Source: Paenibacillus sp. AN1007 (lineage in GTDB: Bacteria; Bacillota; Bacilli; Paenibacillales; Paenibacillaceae). Taken from it: a DNA stretch of 64,000 bases. The stretch is taken from assembly GCF_040702995.1 (NCBI RefSeq), contig NZ_CP159992.1, forward strand, positions 3,931,501 to 3,995,500, in the 5' to 3' direction. The translations under genes and the position numbers were made by a program. Numbering within the stretch: position 1 is the stretch's first letter; each line of letters opens with the position of its first letter. Below are positions 8,173 through 16,708 of the stretch, piece by piece. Under the pieces are notes generated by a model. That model did not search any database. It had not been told where the DNA came from and saw nothing but the letters and a program-made list of their open reading frames with translations.

Positions 8173-8682
8173 TCAGGCTTTAGGAGCCAAGATCATGATC
8201 ATACTGCGGCCTTCCAGTTTGGGTTGACGCTCAACGGTACAAAGTTCTGCAACTTCCACCTTAACGCGTTCCAAAATCTTTTGACCAATAGACGCATGTG
8301 CAATCTCACGTCCGCGATAACGAACGGAGCATTTCACTTTGTCGCCTTCTTTCAAAAACTTAATTACATTACGAAGCTTCGTCTGATAATCGTGCTCCTC
8401 AATATTGGAACGGAACCATACTTCTTTAATATCAACAATTTTCTGGTTCTTACGGGCTTCTTTTTCTTTCTTCTGCTGCTCATAGCGGAATTTGCCATAG
8501 TCCATGATGCGGCACACCGGCGGTTTAGCCTGTGGGGCCACATTGACCAGGTCCAAGTTCAGGTCAATTGCCATTTGAAGTGCTTCACGAATGGGTGTAA
8601 TCCCGATTTGTTCTCCTTCAGCTCCGACAAGGCGTACTTCCTTCGCCCGAATCTCGTCATTAATCATGTGATCTTTACTAAT
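8173..8682 (-). CDS. infC: Translation initiation factor IF-3, with an ATT start codon
   Basis: 169 residues. The N-domain (SKDHMINDEIRAKEVRLVG, then ALQMAIDLNLDLVNVAPQAKPPVCRIMDYGKF) and C-domain (EVWFRSNIEEHDYQTKLRN) are canonical. IF-3 binds the 30S subunit, discriminates against non-canonical initiator codons and prevents premature 50S joining. No ATG lies at the expected place: GGAGGTGG is followed after six bases by ATT at 8680-8682 and then SKDHM. An AUU start is the known self-limiting feature of infC in several bacteria. The upstream ATG at 8722 would add residues encoded in the leader terminator region and is rejected. Confidence 0.95.
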   Translation of the reverse strand: MSKDHMINDEIRAKEVRLVGAEGEQIGITPIREALQMAIDLNLDLVNVAPQAKPPVCRIMDYGKFRYEQQKKEKEARKNQKIVDIKEVWFRSNIEEHDYQTKLRNVIKFLKEGDKVKCSVRYRGREIAHASIGQKILERVKVEVAELCTVERQPKLEGRSMIMILAPKA

Positions 8683-8721
8683 AACCGTCCACCTCCAGGT
8701 CATTTTGAATATCCAGTTACA

Positions 8722-8891
8722 CAAAAATAAAAGGGATGCCGGTCAAGCTACCGACATCCCTGTAATCAACACAATTCTTCATGAGTATACACTTCATAAA
8801 TTATTGGGATCGTTGACCAGCCAACTGATGTTGGACAGGTGAGAAGTCGGACTTCTGCTTGTGATTCCATTTTGCTATTTGTTTAACACAC
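8722..8891 (-). ncRNA. infC leader with terminator (L20-type autoregulatory leader)
   Basis: The 200-base minus-strand leader between the promoter and infC ends in an intrinsic terminator: stem AGGGATGTCGGT / ACCGGCATCCCT (8732-8761) plus a T-rich run at 8722-8731, upstream of the infC ribosome binding site. In Bacillus subtilis the equivalent leader is terminated when free L20 binds. The position and terminator are seen; the L20 binding fold is inferred. Confidence 0.8.
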
Positions 8892-8897
8892 TTGAAC

Positions 8898-8927
8898 ACT
8901 ATACCATTCGCCAAGCAACGTTGTCAA
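8898..8927 (-). promoter_or_regulatory. Sigma-A promoter of infC-rpmI-rplT
   Basis: Minus strand TTGACA (8922-8927), an 18-base spacer and TATAGT (8898-8903), placing the transcription start near 8891. Confidence 0.85.
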
Positions 8928-9006
8928 CATATACAGCATATTTTTTTGAAACAGTATGACAAGACTCATAGCAGTGTACTGATTCTCACATTACTCTATC
9001 CGAAAG

Positions 9007-10245
9007 TTAACCTTGTTTGCTCTGCACTTCGTCCAGACGTACAACCCGTGTGTGCTGTGTGTGGCTCCACTGTTTGTTGTTCTGTGTGAAGAACGCATAG
9101 AAGGTAATCGGATACCACGACAGCAGATAAATCGGGAACAGGATCAGATACAGATACACTTTGGCAAAAGTAACTTTCTCCAGAGCCATCGATAACAGGA
9201 ACGTCAGCACATTCATACCGATAGCAATGAACCCGACCCATAGCGGGAAGTAGCCATAGATATTGGCAATATGCGGCCCATCCAGCACATAGATATCGAT
9301 CGACATTACAGCCGTCAATAGAAAGGTAAGAAGCACTACATATACATTGGCACCATACACAGCAAGGTCAAACTTCACCAGACTTCTTTCTTTGATCGAC
9401 TGCCAGAGCAGCGGGAAGAAGTATCTTCTGGCAACCGTAAAGTGACCCTGCATCCAGCGCAGGCGCTGTCTTGCAGACGCTTTGAATGTTAATGGTTTCT
9501 CATCAAATACTTTGGCATCATAGTTAAACACTGGATATACATTACGCTGCACGCTGCGCATGGTAAACTCCAGATCTTCTACCAGACTTGTAGCTCCCCA
9601 ACCGATATCTTTTAGCAAATTCGTCTCGAAGCACATGCCCGTACCACCGAGGAAATTCGCCATGTTCAGATTATGACGGGACAACTGCCACAAACGGTTG
9701 ATGTACCAATACGATACACCATAAGCAGCTGTAATCCATGAATCTTCAGGATTCTTTGTATCGATGTATCCTTGAATAACACGTGCTCCATTGCACAAGT
9801 CGTTGTTCATCTCGCGCAGGAAGTTCTGTTCCACCAGATTATCGGCGTCAAACATAACTACCGCATCATACTGGCGCGGCAAATCCCACAAGTATTTAAG
9901 CATCCATTCGATGGCATAACCTTTACCTCTCAGGTCAGGATTCGTGCGCACACAGGCATTCCAGCCATGCTCGCGAACGATATCTGCCGTACTATCTGTG
10001 CAGTTGTCACAGATAACAAATACATCGTACAGATCCCTAGGATAATCAAGCTGCTTCAGGTTTTCCATCAGCGCGCCAATAACTTGCTCCTCATTGTGCG
10101 CCGCAACGAGCACGGCAAATGATTTTGAAGCAGGATAATTTTTCTTTTTCTTTTTCTTATACAGACCGAACAGCGAAAACGTGAATTGGTACACGGCGAG
10201 CAGTGCCAGAATGACCTGCAGCGTGACAAATATAGCGTCCAACAT
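9007..10245 (-). CDS. Membrane glycosyltransferase, family 2 (BcsA/hyaluronan-synthase style)
   Basis: 412 residues. One N-terminal membrane segment is followed by a poly-Lys stretch and a GT2 catalytic domain with FAVLVAAHNEE, the nucleotide-binding ICDNCTDSTADI, the DxD-type MFDADN and the acceptor-site motif QRLRWMQGHF (about residues 272-281). Three to four C-terminal membrane helices follow. This is the layout of processive or polysaccharide-forming GT2 enzymes that use UDP-sugars at the inner membrane. The GGGGG ribosome binding site supports the ATG at 10243-10245. The product is unknown; no PilZ partner or export gene is adjacent. Confidence 0.85.
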   Translation of the reverse strand: MLDAIFVTLQVILALLAVYQFTFSLFGLYKKKKKKNYPASKSFAVLVAAHNEEQVIGALMENLKQLDYPRDLYDVFVICDNCTDSTADIVREHGWNACVRTNPDLRGKGYAIEWMLKYLWDLPRQYDAVVMFDADNLVEQNFLREMNNDLCNGARVIQGYIDTKNPEDSWITAAYGVSYWYINRLWQLSRHNLNMANFLGGTGMCFETNLLKDIGWGATSLVEDLEFTMRSVQRNVYPVFNYDAKVFDEKPLTFKASARQRLRWMQGHFTVARRYFFPLLWQSIKERSLVKFDLAVYGANVYVVLLTFLLTAVMSIDIYVLDGPHIANIYGYFPLWVGFIAIGMNVLTFLLSMALEKVTFAKVYLYLILFPIYLLSWYPITFYAFFTQNNKQWSHTQHTRVVRLDEVQSKQG

Positions 10246-10952
10246 CGTTCTCTGTTACCCCCTTTTAATAAAACCCAAATTACTTCGGCATTTCTCTTCC
10301 TGATTCTGCATTTTGTTTTTTTGTAATTGCAGAATATGACCCTGTGCTTTTGTTTACTACGTCAGTGATACAGGCAATGTTTCAAATCATGGCTGCGGCC
10401 CGTGGGCTGCTTTATCGATTCTGTATTCTTTTCAGCGATTTGTCAAAACCCCAATTCTACTGTCTGAAGCAGAAATGTGAACTTTAAACGCTGAATAGCC
10501 ACTCCTTGATACCACAACCTCGCATTCATGCCTGTTATATCTTATTTTCAGCCGTTTTCTTGATTTTTATTTCTAAAGTCCCTTCTTTTTTCTGCGGCTT
10601 ACTGCAGATTAACTGCACCTCTACTTCAAATAACGTAAATGGGCACCAAAAAGTTTAATCTAAAACTCACATTTTTTTACCTCATTTCAGCCACGTTGAA
10701 TCATTGTATCTTTTTTCAAGGATTGAAGTCAAAAAAATACACTGGTTTTTTACCCACTCTTTTACATGAATTTTACGTTCTTTACATGTGTTCTTCTTGA
10801 AAAGGACAACATTTAAAAATATGATAAACATATGTCTGAAATAACCTCAAGACTTCAAAAAACGGTTATATACTAATCAGGTGGAAACCGGACACCCGCA
10901 GCATCCCGGAAATACTGCCGCCCTTGGGGCGGCCTACTGGCAGGAGGCCAAT
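10246..10952. other. Long AT-rich intergenic region
   Basis: About 700 bases between divergently transcribed envelope genes with no credible gene on either strand. It holds the PAP2 promoter at 10797-10825 and two copies of TTTACATG (about 10761 and 10781). The rest shows no structure I can name. Confidence 0.6.
10797..10825 (+). promoter_or_regulatory. Sigma-A promoter of the PAP2/UgtP-like operon
   Basis: TTGAAA (10797-10802), a 17-base spacer and TATGAT (10820-10825), about 125 bases ahead of the PAP2 gene. Confidence 0.7.
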
Positions 10953-11480
10953 ATGAGCCGTTTTTTCTTAAAGTTCCAAGAGTATGATCGTAACGTATTT
11001 ATGTGGATTAACGGCCGACTTCATAATCGGTTTATGAATTTCTGGCTGTACTATTTCACCCACCTTGGTGGAGCAACTTCTTCCATTGCTGTATCTCTTT
11101 TGATCTGGCTGCTCGCCCCGGCTCCATGGAGCACGATTGGACTTCAGGCCTGCATTGCTTTAGCCGTAAGTCACATCCCAGTAGCCATAGCCAAAAAATT
11201 GTATCCTCGCATTCGGCCCTATCTGGCCCTGCCTGATACAATCACTTTCCGCAACCCTCTGACGGATCATTCGTTTCCGTCCGGGCATACGACTGCTATT
11301 TTTTCGGTTACAGTGCCCTTCATGGCTGCTGAACCGTTTCTACTGCTAACACTGCTGCCTGTGGCTCTTATTGTCGGATTCTCCCGAATCTATCTGGGGC
11401 TCCACTATCCGTCCGATGTTTTGGCAGGAGCTGCAATCGGTACTTTAGTCGCACTTGCCGCAGTTGCATTCTGGCCTTAA
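10953..11480 (+). CDS. PAP2-family membrane phosphatase (undecaprenyl-diphosphatase-like)
   Basis: 175 residues carrying the full three-part PAP2 signature: KKLYPRIRP, PSGHTT and SRIYLGLHYPSDV. Five or six membrane helices place the active site at the outer face. Such enzymes recycle undecaprenyl pyrophosphate or dephosphorylate phosphatidate. The ATG at 10953 follows AGGAGG; the GTG at 10881 lacks such a site. The glucosyltransferase gene follows within 50 bases, which links it to membrane lipid or carrier-lipid metabolism. Confidence 0.88.
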   Translation: MSRFFLKFQEYDRNVFMWINGRLHNRFMNFWLYYFTHLGGATSSIAVSLLIWLLAPAPWSTIGLQACIALAVSHIPVAIAKKLYPRIRPYLALPDTITFRNPLTDHSFPSGHTTAIFSVTVPFMAAEPFLLLTLLPVALIVGFSRIYLGLHYPSDVLAGAAIGTLVALAAVAFWP

Positions 11481-11530
11481 AGCCGATATGTTAGACTCAG
11501 GAAAACCTAGCAGGAACAGGTGAAGCAAGC

Positions 11531-12682
11531 GTGGAGAAAAAAAGAATCTTACTATTATCTGAAGGGTTTGGTGCAGGACACACCCAAGCCGCTTATGCAT
11601 TGTCCAGCCATTTACGAAAGCTCTCTCCCATGATTCAAACCAAAGTGCTTGAGCTGGGAAGCTTTCTCAATCCAAAAGTAGCGCCACTTATTATTAATGC
11701 GTACAAAAAAACGGTGACCAATCAACCGAAACTTGTTGGATACATGTACAAACAGCAGTATAAAAAACCTTTAAACCGGCTGACAACTCTTGCACTGCAC
11801 AAATTGTTTTACACACATACCCGCAGTGTCGTTCGTCAGCTGCATCCGAGTGCCATTGTCTGCACTCATCCGATCCCAAGTGCTGTAATTTCTCGTTTAA
11901 AGCGGCTGGGAACGAATGTCCCGCTGTGCAACGTCTTAACTGATTATGACGCACACGGTACTTGGATTAGTCCTGAGGTTGATCTGTATCTCGTTTCCTC
12001 GGAAGAAGTAAAGTCAAAATTGATGTACCGAGGTGTAGCTGTAGACAAAATCAAAGTGACAGGTATTCCGGTTCACCCGAACTTCTGGGAACACCCTGGA
12101 CATGAAGAGATTCGCAGCAGATTCAATCTGAAGAACATGCCCACTGTGCTGGTGATGGGCGGTGGTTGGGGAATGATTAGTGATAAGGTTGTCCACCAGC
12201 TGCTGGCACGCTGGCATGAGGATATCCAGATCATTTTCTGCCTCGGGCGTAACGACAAAATACGCACCCGTATGGAACAGGACCCGCTGTTTCAACAGGA
12301 AAATATCCATATCATCGGTTATACGACGGAGATTGACAAATTAATGGAAGTTTCCGACCTGCTGATTACCAAACCGGGTGGTATGACCTGCAGTGAAGGT
12401 TTAGCCAAAGGTATTCCGATGCTTTTTCATAATCCAATTCCCGGGCAGGAAGAAGAGAATGTGCATTACTTCACAGCCAGAGGTTTGGGCGAACCCCTCA
12501 CCTCACTTGATGTGGTCGTACAATGGATGAATAAACTCCTCCACCATTATCCGGAAGTAGTCGAGAAAAGGAAACGGCATCTGGCCGAAATTGCCAAGGT
12601 GCATCCGATGGAAAGCGCCCACTGCATCATGAATTTGCTGCAGGATCTGCAGTCCTCCTCTTCCGAAGAAACACGAGTATAA
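11531..12682 (+). CDS. UgtP/MGDG-synthase-like diacylglycerol glucosyltransferase
   Basis: 383 residues starting with GTG after AACAGGTGAAGC. The N-terminal MGDG-synthase domain shows LLLSEGFGAGHTQAA and CTHPIPSAV; the C-terminal GT28 domain shows VLVMGGGWGM and the donor-site segment ITKPGGMTCSEGLAKGIPML. UgtP-type enzymes add glucose from UDP-glucose to diacylglycerol, giving glycolipids that can also anchor lipoteichoic acid. It forms an operon with the PAP2 phosphatase, which could supply diacylglycerol from phosphatidate. Confidence 0.88.
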   Translation: MEKKRILLLSEGFGAGHTQAAYALSSHLRKLSPMIQTKVLELGSFLNPKVAPLIINAYKKTVTNQPKLVGYMYKQQYKKPLNRLTTLALHKLFYTHTRSVVRQLHPSAIVCTHPIPSAVISRLKRLGTNVPLCNVLTDYDAHGTWISPEVDLYLVSSEEVKSKLMYRGVAVDKIKVTGIPVHPNFWEHPGHEEIRSRFNLKNMPTVLVMGGGWGMISDKVVHQLLARWHEDIQIIFCLGRNDKIRTRMEQDPLFQQENIHIIGYTTEIDKLMEVSDLLITKPGGMTCSEGLAKGIPMLFHNPIPGQEEENVHYFTARGLGEPLTSLDVVVQWMNKLLHHYPEVVEKRKRHLAEIAKVHPMESAHCIMNLLQDLQSSSSEETRV

Positions 12683-12733
12683 TCAGAACGATCCGAGCAT
12701 CTCGCATTCATCATTTCTTTCAATTCATGAGTA

Positions 12734-12766
12734 AAGGTGCCTTCAAAACGAAGGCACCTTTTTTTG
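12734..12766 (+). terminator. Terminator after the UgtP-like gene
   Basis: AAGGTGCCTTC AAAAC GAAGGCACCTT followed by TTTTT: an 11-pair stem and a T run. Confidence 0.93.
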
Positions 12767-12793
12767 GTTTTTTAGAGCAGCGGCTTCATCGCC

Positions 12794-14329
12794 TTACTGT
12801 ATACCCGCCGTTTTCAGATACTCCTGCCACTGCTTTGTATACTCGGATTGGATTTTCTCCAGACCTGCCTGCTTGGCTTTCTCCATAAACGTGTTCAGAC
12901 CGCCTTCTACATCTGCGACAAGACCTACGTTAAGCGGATACAAGTACTGCTTCTCCACCTGCTCCAAAGCCGCTTTTTCTGCTTGATAAGGGGTCCAATC
13001 CTCGGCAAAACCGGTGAAAATATCCGGTTTTTTAATCTTGTCGAGGTCTTTAAACATGGTCAGCACATCATCAAAACTTTTGTCATACAGCATAAACTCC
13101 GGGTTACGCCATGCCCATCCATTCATACCTTCACGCGGGAAGCCGTTGCTTTGGGCATCGCCGATCATATGATAATAACCATCTTTCACTTCAAAGTTTT
13201 TGCCTTCCACACCATACTCCGTCAGCCAGTTATATCGTTTATCCGTCACAAGCTTCTCATAAAATGCCAGTGCTCTTTCCGGATTTTTGCTGCTGCGCGG
13301 AACAGCAAAACCGTTATGAATCGGATGCACCGGCTGTGCAAATCCTTTGGCATTCGGATAAGGAAAATATCCCAGCTTCCAGTCCGGGTGAGTGGATTGG
13401 ACCTTAATTACGTCGGAATTGAATTTGTTCGGATTCTCCCCGGCAAGAACGACAGCCGCCTTACCATTCTGCAGCAGTGAATTGGATGTATCCTTGACGT
13501 TCAGCACGTTTTTCGGGAAAAAGCCTTTATCCATCCAGCGTTTATATGTTTTGAGATCCTCCAGATGCTGCGGTGAGCCCCAATAGGACGTTACCGTCGA
13601 TGGTGAGTCATACATAATTTCCAGGCCGTATGGAAGCTGTCCTGCCGTATTTACCAGCTTGGAAGTTAATTGACGAACCCCATGAGTGTGGTTTGCACTG
13701 CTGTCTGCGATCGGAATCATATTGGGCTCGTTTGCCTTGATGCCTTCCAGATAAGCTTCGAGCGTTTCCATAGACTCAGGCTTCGGCAGATTATACTTCT
13801 CACGCAAGTCTTCGCGGTAAGCAATGCCTTCTGTTACGTATTCAATCCATGTGGATGGAACCGTGTAGATTTTGTCATTGATCTTAACCGCATTCCACAT
13901 ATCATCCGGGACATGAGATTTAAGCGCAGGTGTCTTTGCAAGAAGTTCATCCAGCGGCAGGAAAGCGCCTTTTTTGGCATAGGACTGATAATTCGTCCAG
14001 TCCGCTGTAAAGATTAAATCGATTGGCTGTCCGGAAGACAGCAGCAATTTATATTTTTGATCCCAGTCGGTCCAGGACGTGAAGTTAAATTTTACATTAA
14101 CATTTAAATCCGCTTCAGCCAGCTTGTTAATCTCGGACTCAATTACAGGCAGATCTTTGGGCGCATCACCAAGCATGTAAAATTGCAGTGTTACTTTCTC
14201 GCCTTTATTGTCCGATGAGCCTCCCTGCGCATTCCCTCCTGACCCGCCGCCATTACAGGCAGCCAGTACCCCGGCAAACAACATCAGAGCAAGTACCATA
14301 GACAGGTGCCGAATCATTTTATTACGCAT
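12794..14329 (-). CDS. Extracellular solute-binding lipoprotein of a sugar ABC importer (LplA-like)
   Basis: 511 residues. The signal peptide ends in lipobox LAAC (about residues 21-24), followed by a Gly/Ser linker. Long solute-binding proteins of this size with DWTPYQAEKAALEQVEKQYLYPLN near the C-terminus are typical of the Paenibacillus LplA group, which binds oligosaccharides. The second ATG (14327-14329) is preferred because GGGAGG lies six bases before it; the first ATG abuts the site. It is the last gene after two permeases and probably delivers sugar to them. No ATPase is encoded nearby, so a shared MsmX-type ATPase is expected. Confidence 0.9.
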   Translation of the reverse strand: MRNKMIRHLSMVLALMLFAGVLAACNGGGSGGNAQGGSSDNKGEKVTLQFYMLGDAPKDLPVIESEINKLAEADLNVNVKFNFTSWTDWDQKYKLLLSSGQPIDLIFTADWTNYQSYAKKGAFLPLDELLAKTPALKSHVPDDMWNAVKINDKIYTVPSTWIEYVTEGIAYREDLREKYNLPKPESMETLEAYLEGIKANEPNMIPIADSSANHTHGVRQLTSKLVNTAGQLPYGLEIMYDSPSTVTSYWGSPQHLEDLKTYKRWMDKGFFPKNVLNVKDTSNSLLQNGKAAVVLAGENPNKFNSDVIKVQSTHPDWKLGYFPYPNAKGFAQPVHPIHNGFAVPRSSKNPERALAFYEKLVTDKRYNWLTEYGVEGKNFEVKDGYYHMIGDAQSNGFPREGMNGWAWRNPEFMLYDKSFDDVLTMFKDLDKIKKPDIFTGFAEDWTPYQAEKAALEQVEKQYLYPLNVGLVADVEGGLNTFMEKAKQAGLEKIQSEYTKQWQEYLKTAGIQ

Positions 14330-14434
14330 GTGCATCCTCCCTTTTTGTGTTAAATCTATATGTTAGCGCAGACCCGCCATGCATCAGACCCTGGATATCC
14401 AGCATCGGCCTGACGTCCCCAGCGTGGATACGTT

Positions 14435-15371
14435 CTAACCTTTAACTGCACCAATCGTGAGTCCTTTGACAAAATAGCGCTGCACAAACGGATACAAGAA
14501 CAAAATGGGACCGGTAACGATAATAGCCATTGCCATCTTGGTGGACTCTGTTGGAACATCCTGACTGAGGGTAACCCCCGTACCAATCGCCATCTGGTCA
14601 ATGAAGGTAATGGTATTCATCGTGTTGTAGAGATAAAACTGAAGCTGATACATATCCGGATTGTTAATAAATAAGGATGATGTAAACCAGTCGTTCCAGT
14701 ACCCCAGAGCAAGAAACAGTCCAACGGTGGCGATGCCGGGCATTGCCAGTTTCAGCACAATGCTGAAATAGATGCGAAAATCGTTGGCTCCGTCGATCTT
14801 GGCCGATTCAATCAGCTCATCCGGCACAGCGGAGCGAATAAAGTTTTTCATCAGAATAATCAGAAACGGAGTCATAAGTCCCGGGAAAATCAGAACGGTA
14901 TACGTGTCCGTCAGGTTAAAATAGTTCGCCAGCATGATGTACCAAGGCACAAGTCCCCCACCAAACAGTGTTGTAAAGTAGATGAAGAAGGAGAACGTGT
15001 TGCGGTATTTGAAATCCTTGCGCTCGCAGCACAAATCCGGCCATGGTGATAAAAAACAAGCCCAGTGTCGTACCAACTACCGTGGTAAACACGGTTACCC
15101 CATATGCTTTCAGGACCTGGGTTGGGAATTTGAACACCATTTTGTATCCTTCCAGAGAAAAGTGTGTTGGAAAGAGATGATAACCGTCCCGCACGATGGA
15201 TTCGTTGCTGGTGAATGAGCCTGACAAAATGAGCAGAAATGGCAGCAGGCACATGATGGACAAAATAATGATGACAGTATAAGCGATCACCTGAAATGCC
15301 AGGTTGAATTCGGAATCCTTTGCATGAGTGCGGGTTCGAAGCCGTCTTTGGGTATGCGTTTGTGTGCTCAT
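14435..15371 (-). pseudogene. Carbohydrate ABC permease (YtcP-like), interrupted by a frameshift
   Basis: The N-terminal frame from 15371 gives a basic leader, the first membrane helix (VIAYTVIIILSIMCLLPFLLI) and segments to MAGFVLRA. The family then continues in another phase from 15030 as RKDFKYRNTFSFFIYFTTLF, through the EAA loop DELIESAKIDGANDFRIYF, to the standard end FVQRYFVKGLTIGAVKG. The phase change at about 15018-15030 corresponds to one extra base (or two missing). Corrected length is about 311 residues, normal for MalG-like permeases. Either a true inactivation or a sequence error; the start has AGAAGGGAGAG upstream. Confidence 0.85.
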
Positions 15372-15407
15372 GATAGCTCTCCCTTCTGCCCTGCGGGCGT
15401 GTTTATT

Positions 15408-16313
15408 CTAGAACAAGGCGTAGTCTTCATTAATTTTGCGAATGATGTAGTTGACCGTCATAATCAGGATGAAACCGAATAACGACTGGTACAGCCCCGC
15501 TGCGGTTGCCATACCGATATCGAAGGTGACTTTTAATGATCGATATACATACGTATCAATAATATCCGTGGCATTGTACAGTACACCGTTATTTCCAATG
15601 AGTTGATAGAACAGATCAAACTGCCCCTTCATGATGCTGCCCAGTGAAAATAACAGGAGAATAACAAAAGTTGGTTTCAGCATCGGCACCGTAATGTACC
15701 AGATCCGCTGGAAGATATTTGCCCCATCAATGCGGGCCGCTTCATAGTACTCGTCACTAATTCCGGTGATCGCAGCCAGATAGATGACCATGCTGTACCC
15801 CAGATTTTTCCACAGATAAAAGATAATAATCAGAAACACCCAAATCCATGGAGTGTTGTAGATATCCACCGGTCCTGCCTCGAATCGTTTGAGCACCGTG
15901 TTCACGAACCCGGATTCATAATTAAACATGTTGTAAGCGATTACACTTAATAGAACAAAAGAAATAAAGTATGGCAGGAACATGACGGACTGGGTAATTT
16001 TTTTGAACAGTTTGCCCCTGATTTCACTAAGCATGATGGCACAAAAGATCGCCAGGCCATTCCCCAGTATAATAAAAGCCAGATTGTAACCTACCGTGTT
16101 CGTCGTAAGTTTCAGCAGCATTCCCGATTGCCAGAGGAACTTGAAGTTCTCCAGTCCAACAAACGGACTGCCGAATAACCCGCCTGCAAAATCATAACTG
16201 GTAAATGCGTAGTAAATACCGACCATCGGAAAATACGAGTTAATGAGAAAAAAGATCAGCGTGGGCAGCAGCATCAGAAACATGATTTTGTTTTTGTTCA
16301 ATTCTTTGAGCAT
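15408..16313 (-). CDS. Sugar ABC transporter permease (LplB-like)
   Basis: 301 residues, six membrane segments, MalF-like. The start MLKELNKNKIMFLMLLP follows GGGAGGGATCGAGCC. The EAA loop EYYEAARIDGANIFQRIWYI is intact, and the end (MTVNYIIRKINEDYALF) is typical of LplB proteins. It is the first gene of the importer operon and pairs with the frameshifted YtcP-like permease. Imports an unidentified sugar across the membrane. Confidence 0.92.
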   Translation of the reverse strand: MLKELNKNKIMFLMLLPTLIFFLINSYFPMVGIYYAFTSYDFAGGLFGSPFVGLENFKFLWQSGMLLKLTTNTVGYNLAFIILGNGLAIFCAIMLSEIRGKLFKKITQSVMFLPYFISFVLLSVIAYNMFNYESGFVNTVLKRFEAGPVDIYNTPWIWVFLIIIFYLWKNLGYSMVIYLAAITGISDEYYEAARIDGANIFQRIWYITVPMLKPTFVILLLFSLGSIMKGQFDLFYQLIGNNGVLYNATDIIDTYVYRSLKVTFDIGMATAAGLYQSLFGFILIMTVNYIIRKINEDYALF

Positions 16314-16708
16314 GGCTCGATCCCTCCCAATATGCAGCAGTGGTACGTGTGAAGCTCTGAATTTATTGTAGGCTGCCCTCTTCAAGCTGGATACTGAAGC
16401 TTCCTGCCAATTGATGAACGATGCTGCGAATGGAGCTGTGAACAATATGCACCAATGATGAAATGAACACACGTACGTTCACAAAAGTTGATATCGTGCA
16501 CAGCATCATGGAGGTGAACAATCCAGCGATCGTTGAACTTTATCTAGGGAAAAGGAACCAAAACACTCGTCCAGCGTTGATGTAAACGCATACATAATAT
16601 ATAATTCAAGTTACCTTGCTCTTCTGTTCTACCGCATGTGAAATCAGATCTATGTTATGAAAAATACATAAGTTCACTCATATCAGAAGGTTCGAGGGGG
16701 AAAAAAGG
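16314..16708. other. Divergent control region between the sugar importer and the YesN-type regulator
   Basis: About 395 bases without a gene. Near 16581-16610 are a cre-like site and AT-rich sequence that could hold promoters in both directions. AraC-type regulators of this group normally act on the adjacent divergent importer operon. Confidence 0.55.
16581..16594. promoter_or_regulatory. cre-like site (CcpA) upstream of the sugar importer
   Basis: TGTAAACGCATACA matches the cre consensus TGWNANCGNTNWCA at all defined positions but one (A for T). Its place ahead of a sugar importer suggests glucose repression. Confidence 0.55.

Noticed and set aside
14982..15218. 78-residue plus-strand frame across the permease frameshift
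   Set aside because: Explained by antisense reading of the permease gene; the frameshift does not create a new plus-strand gene.
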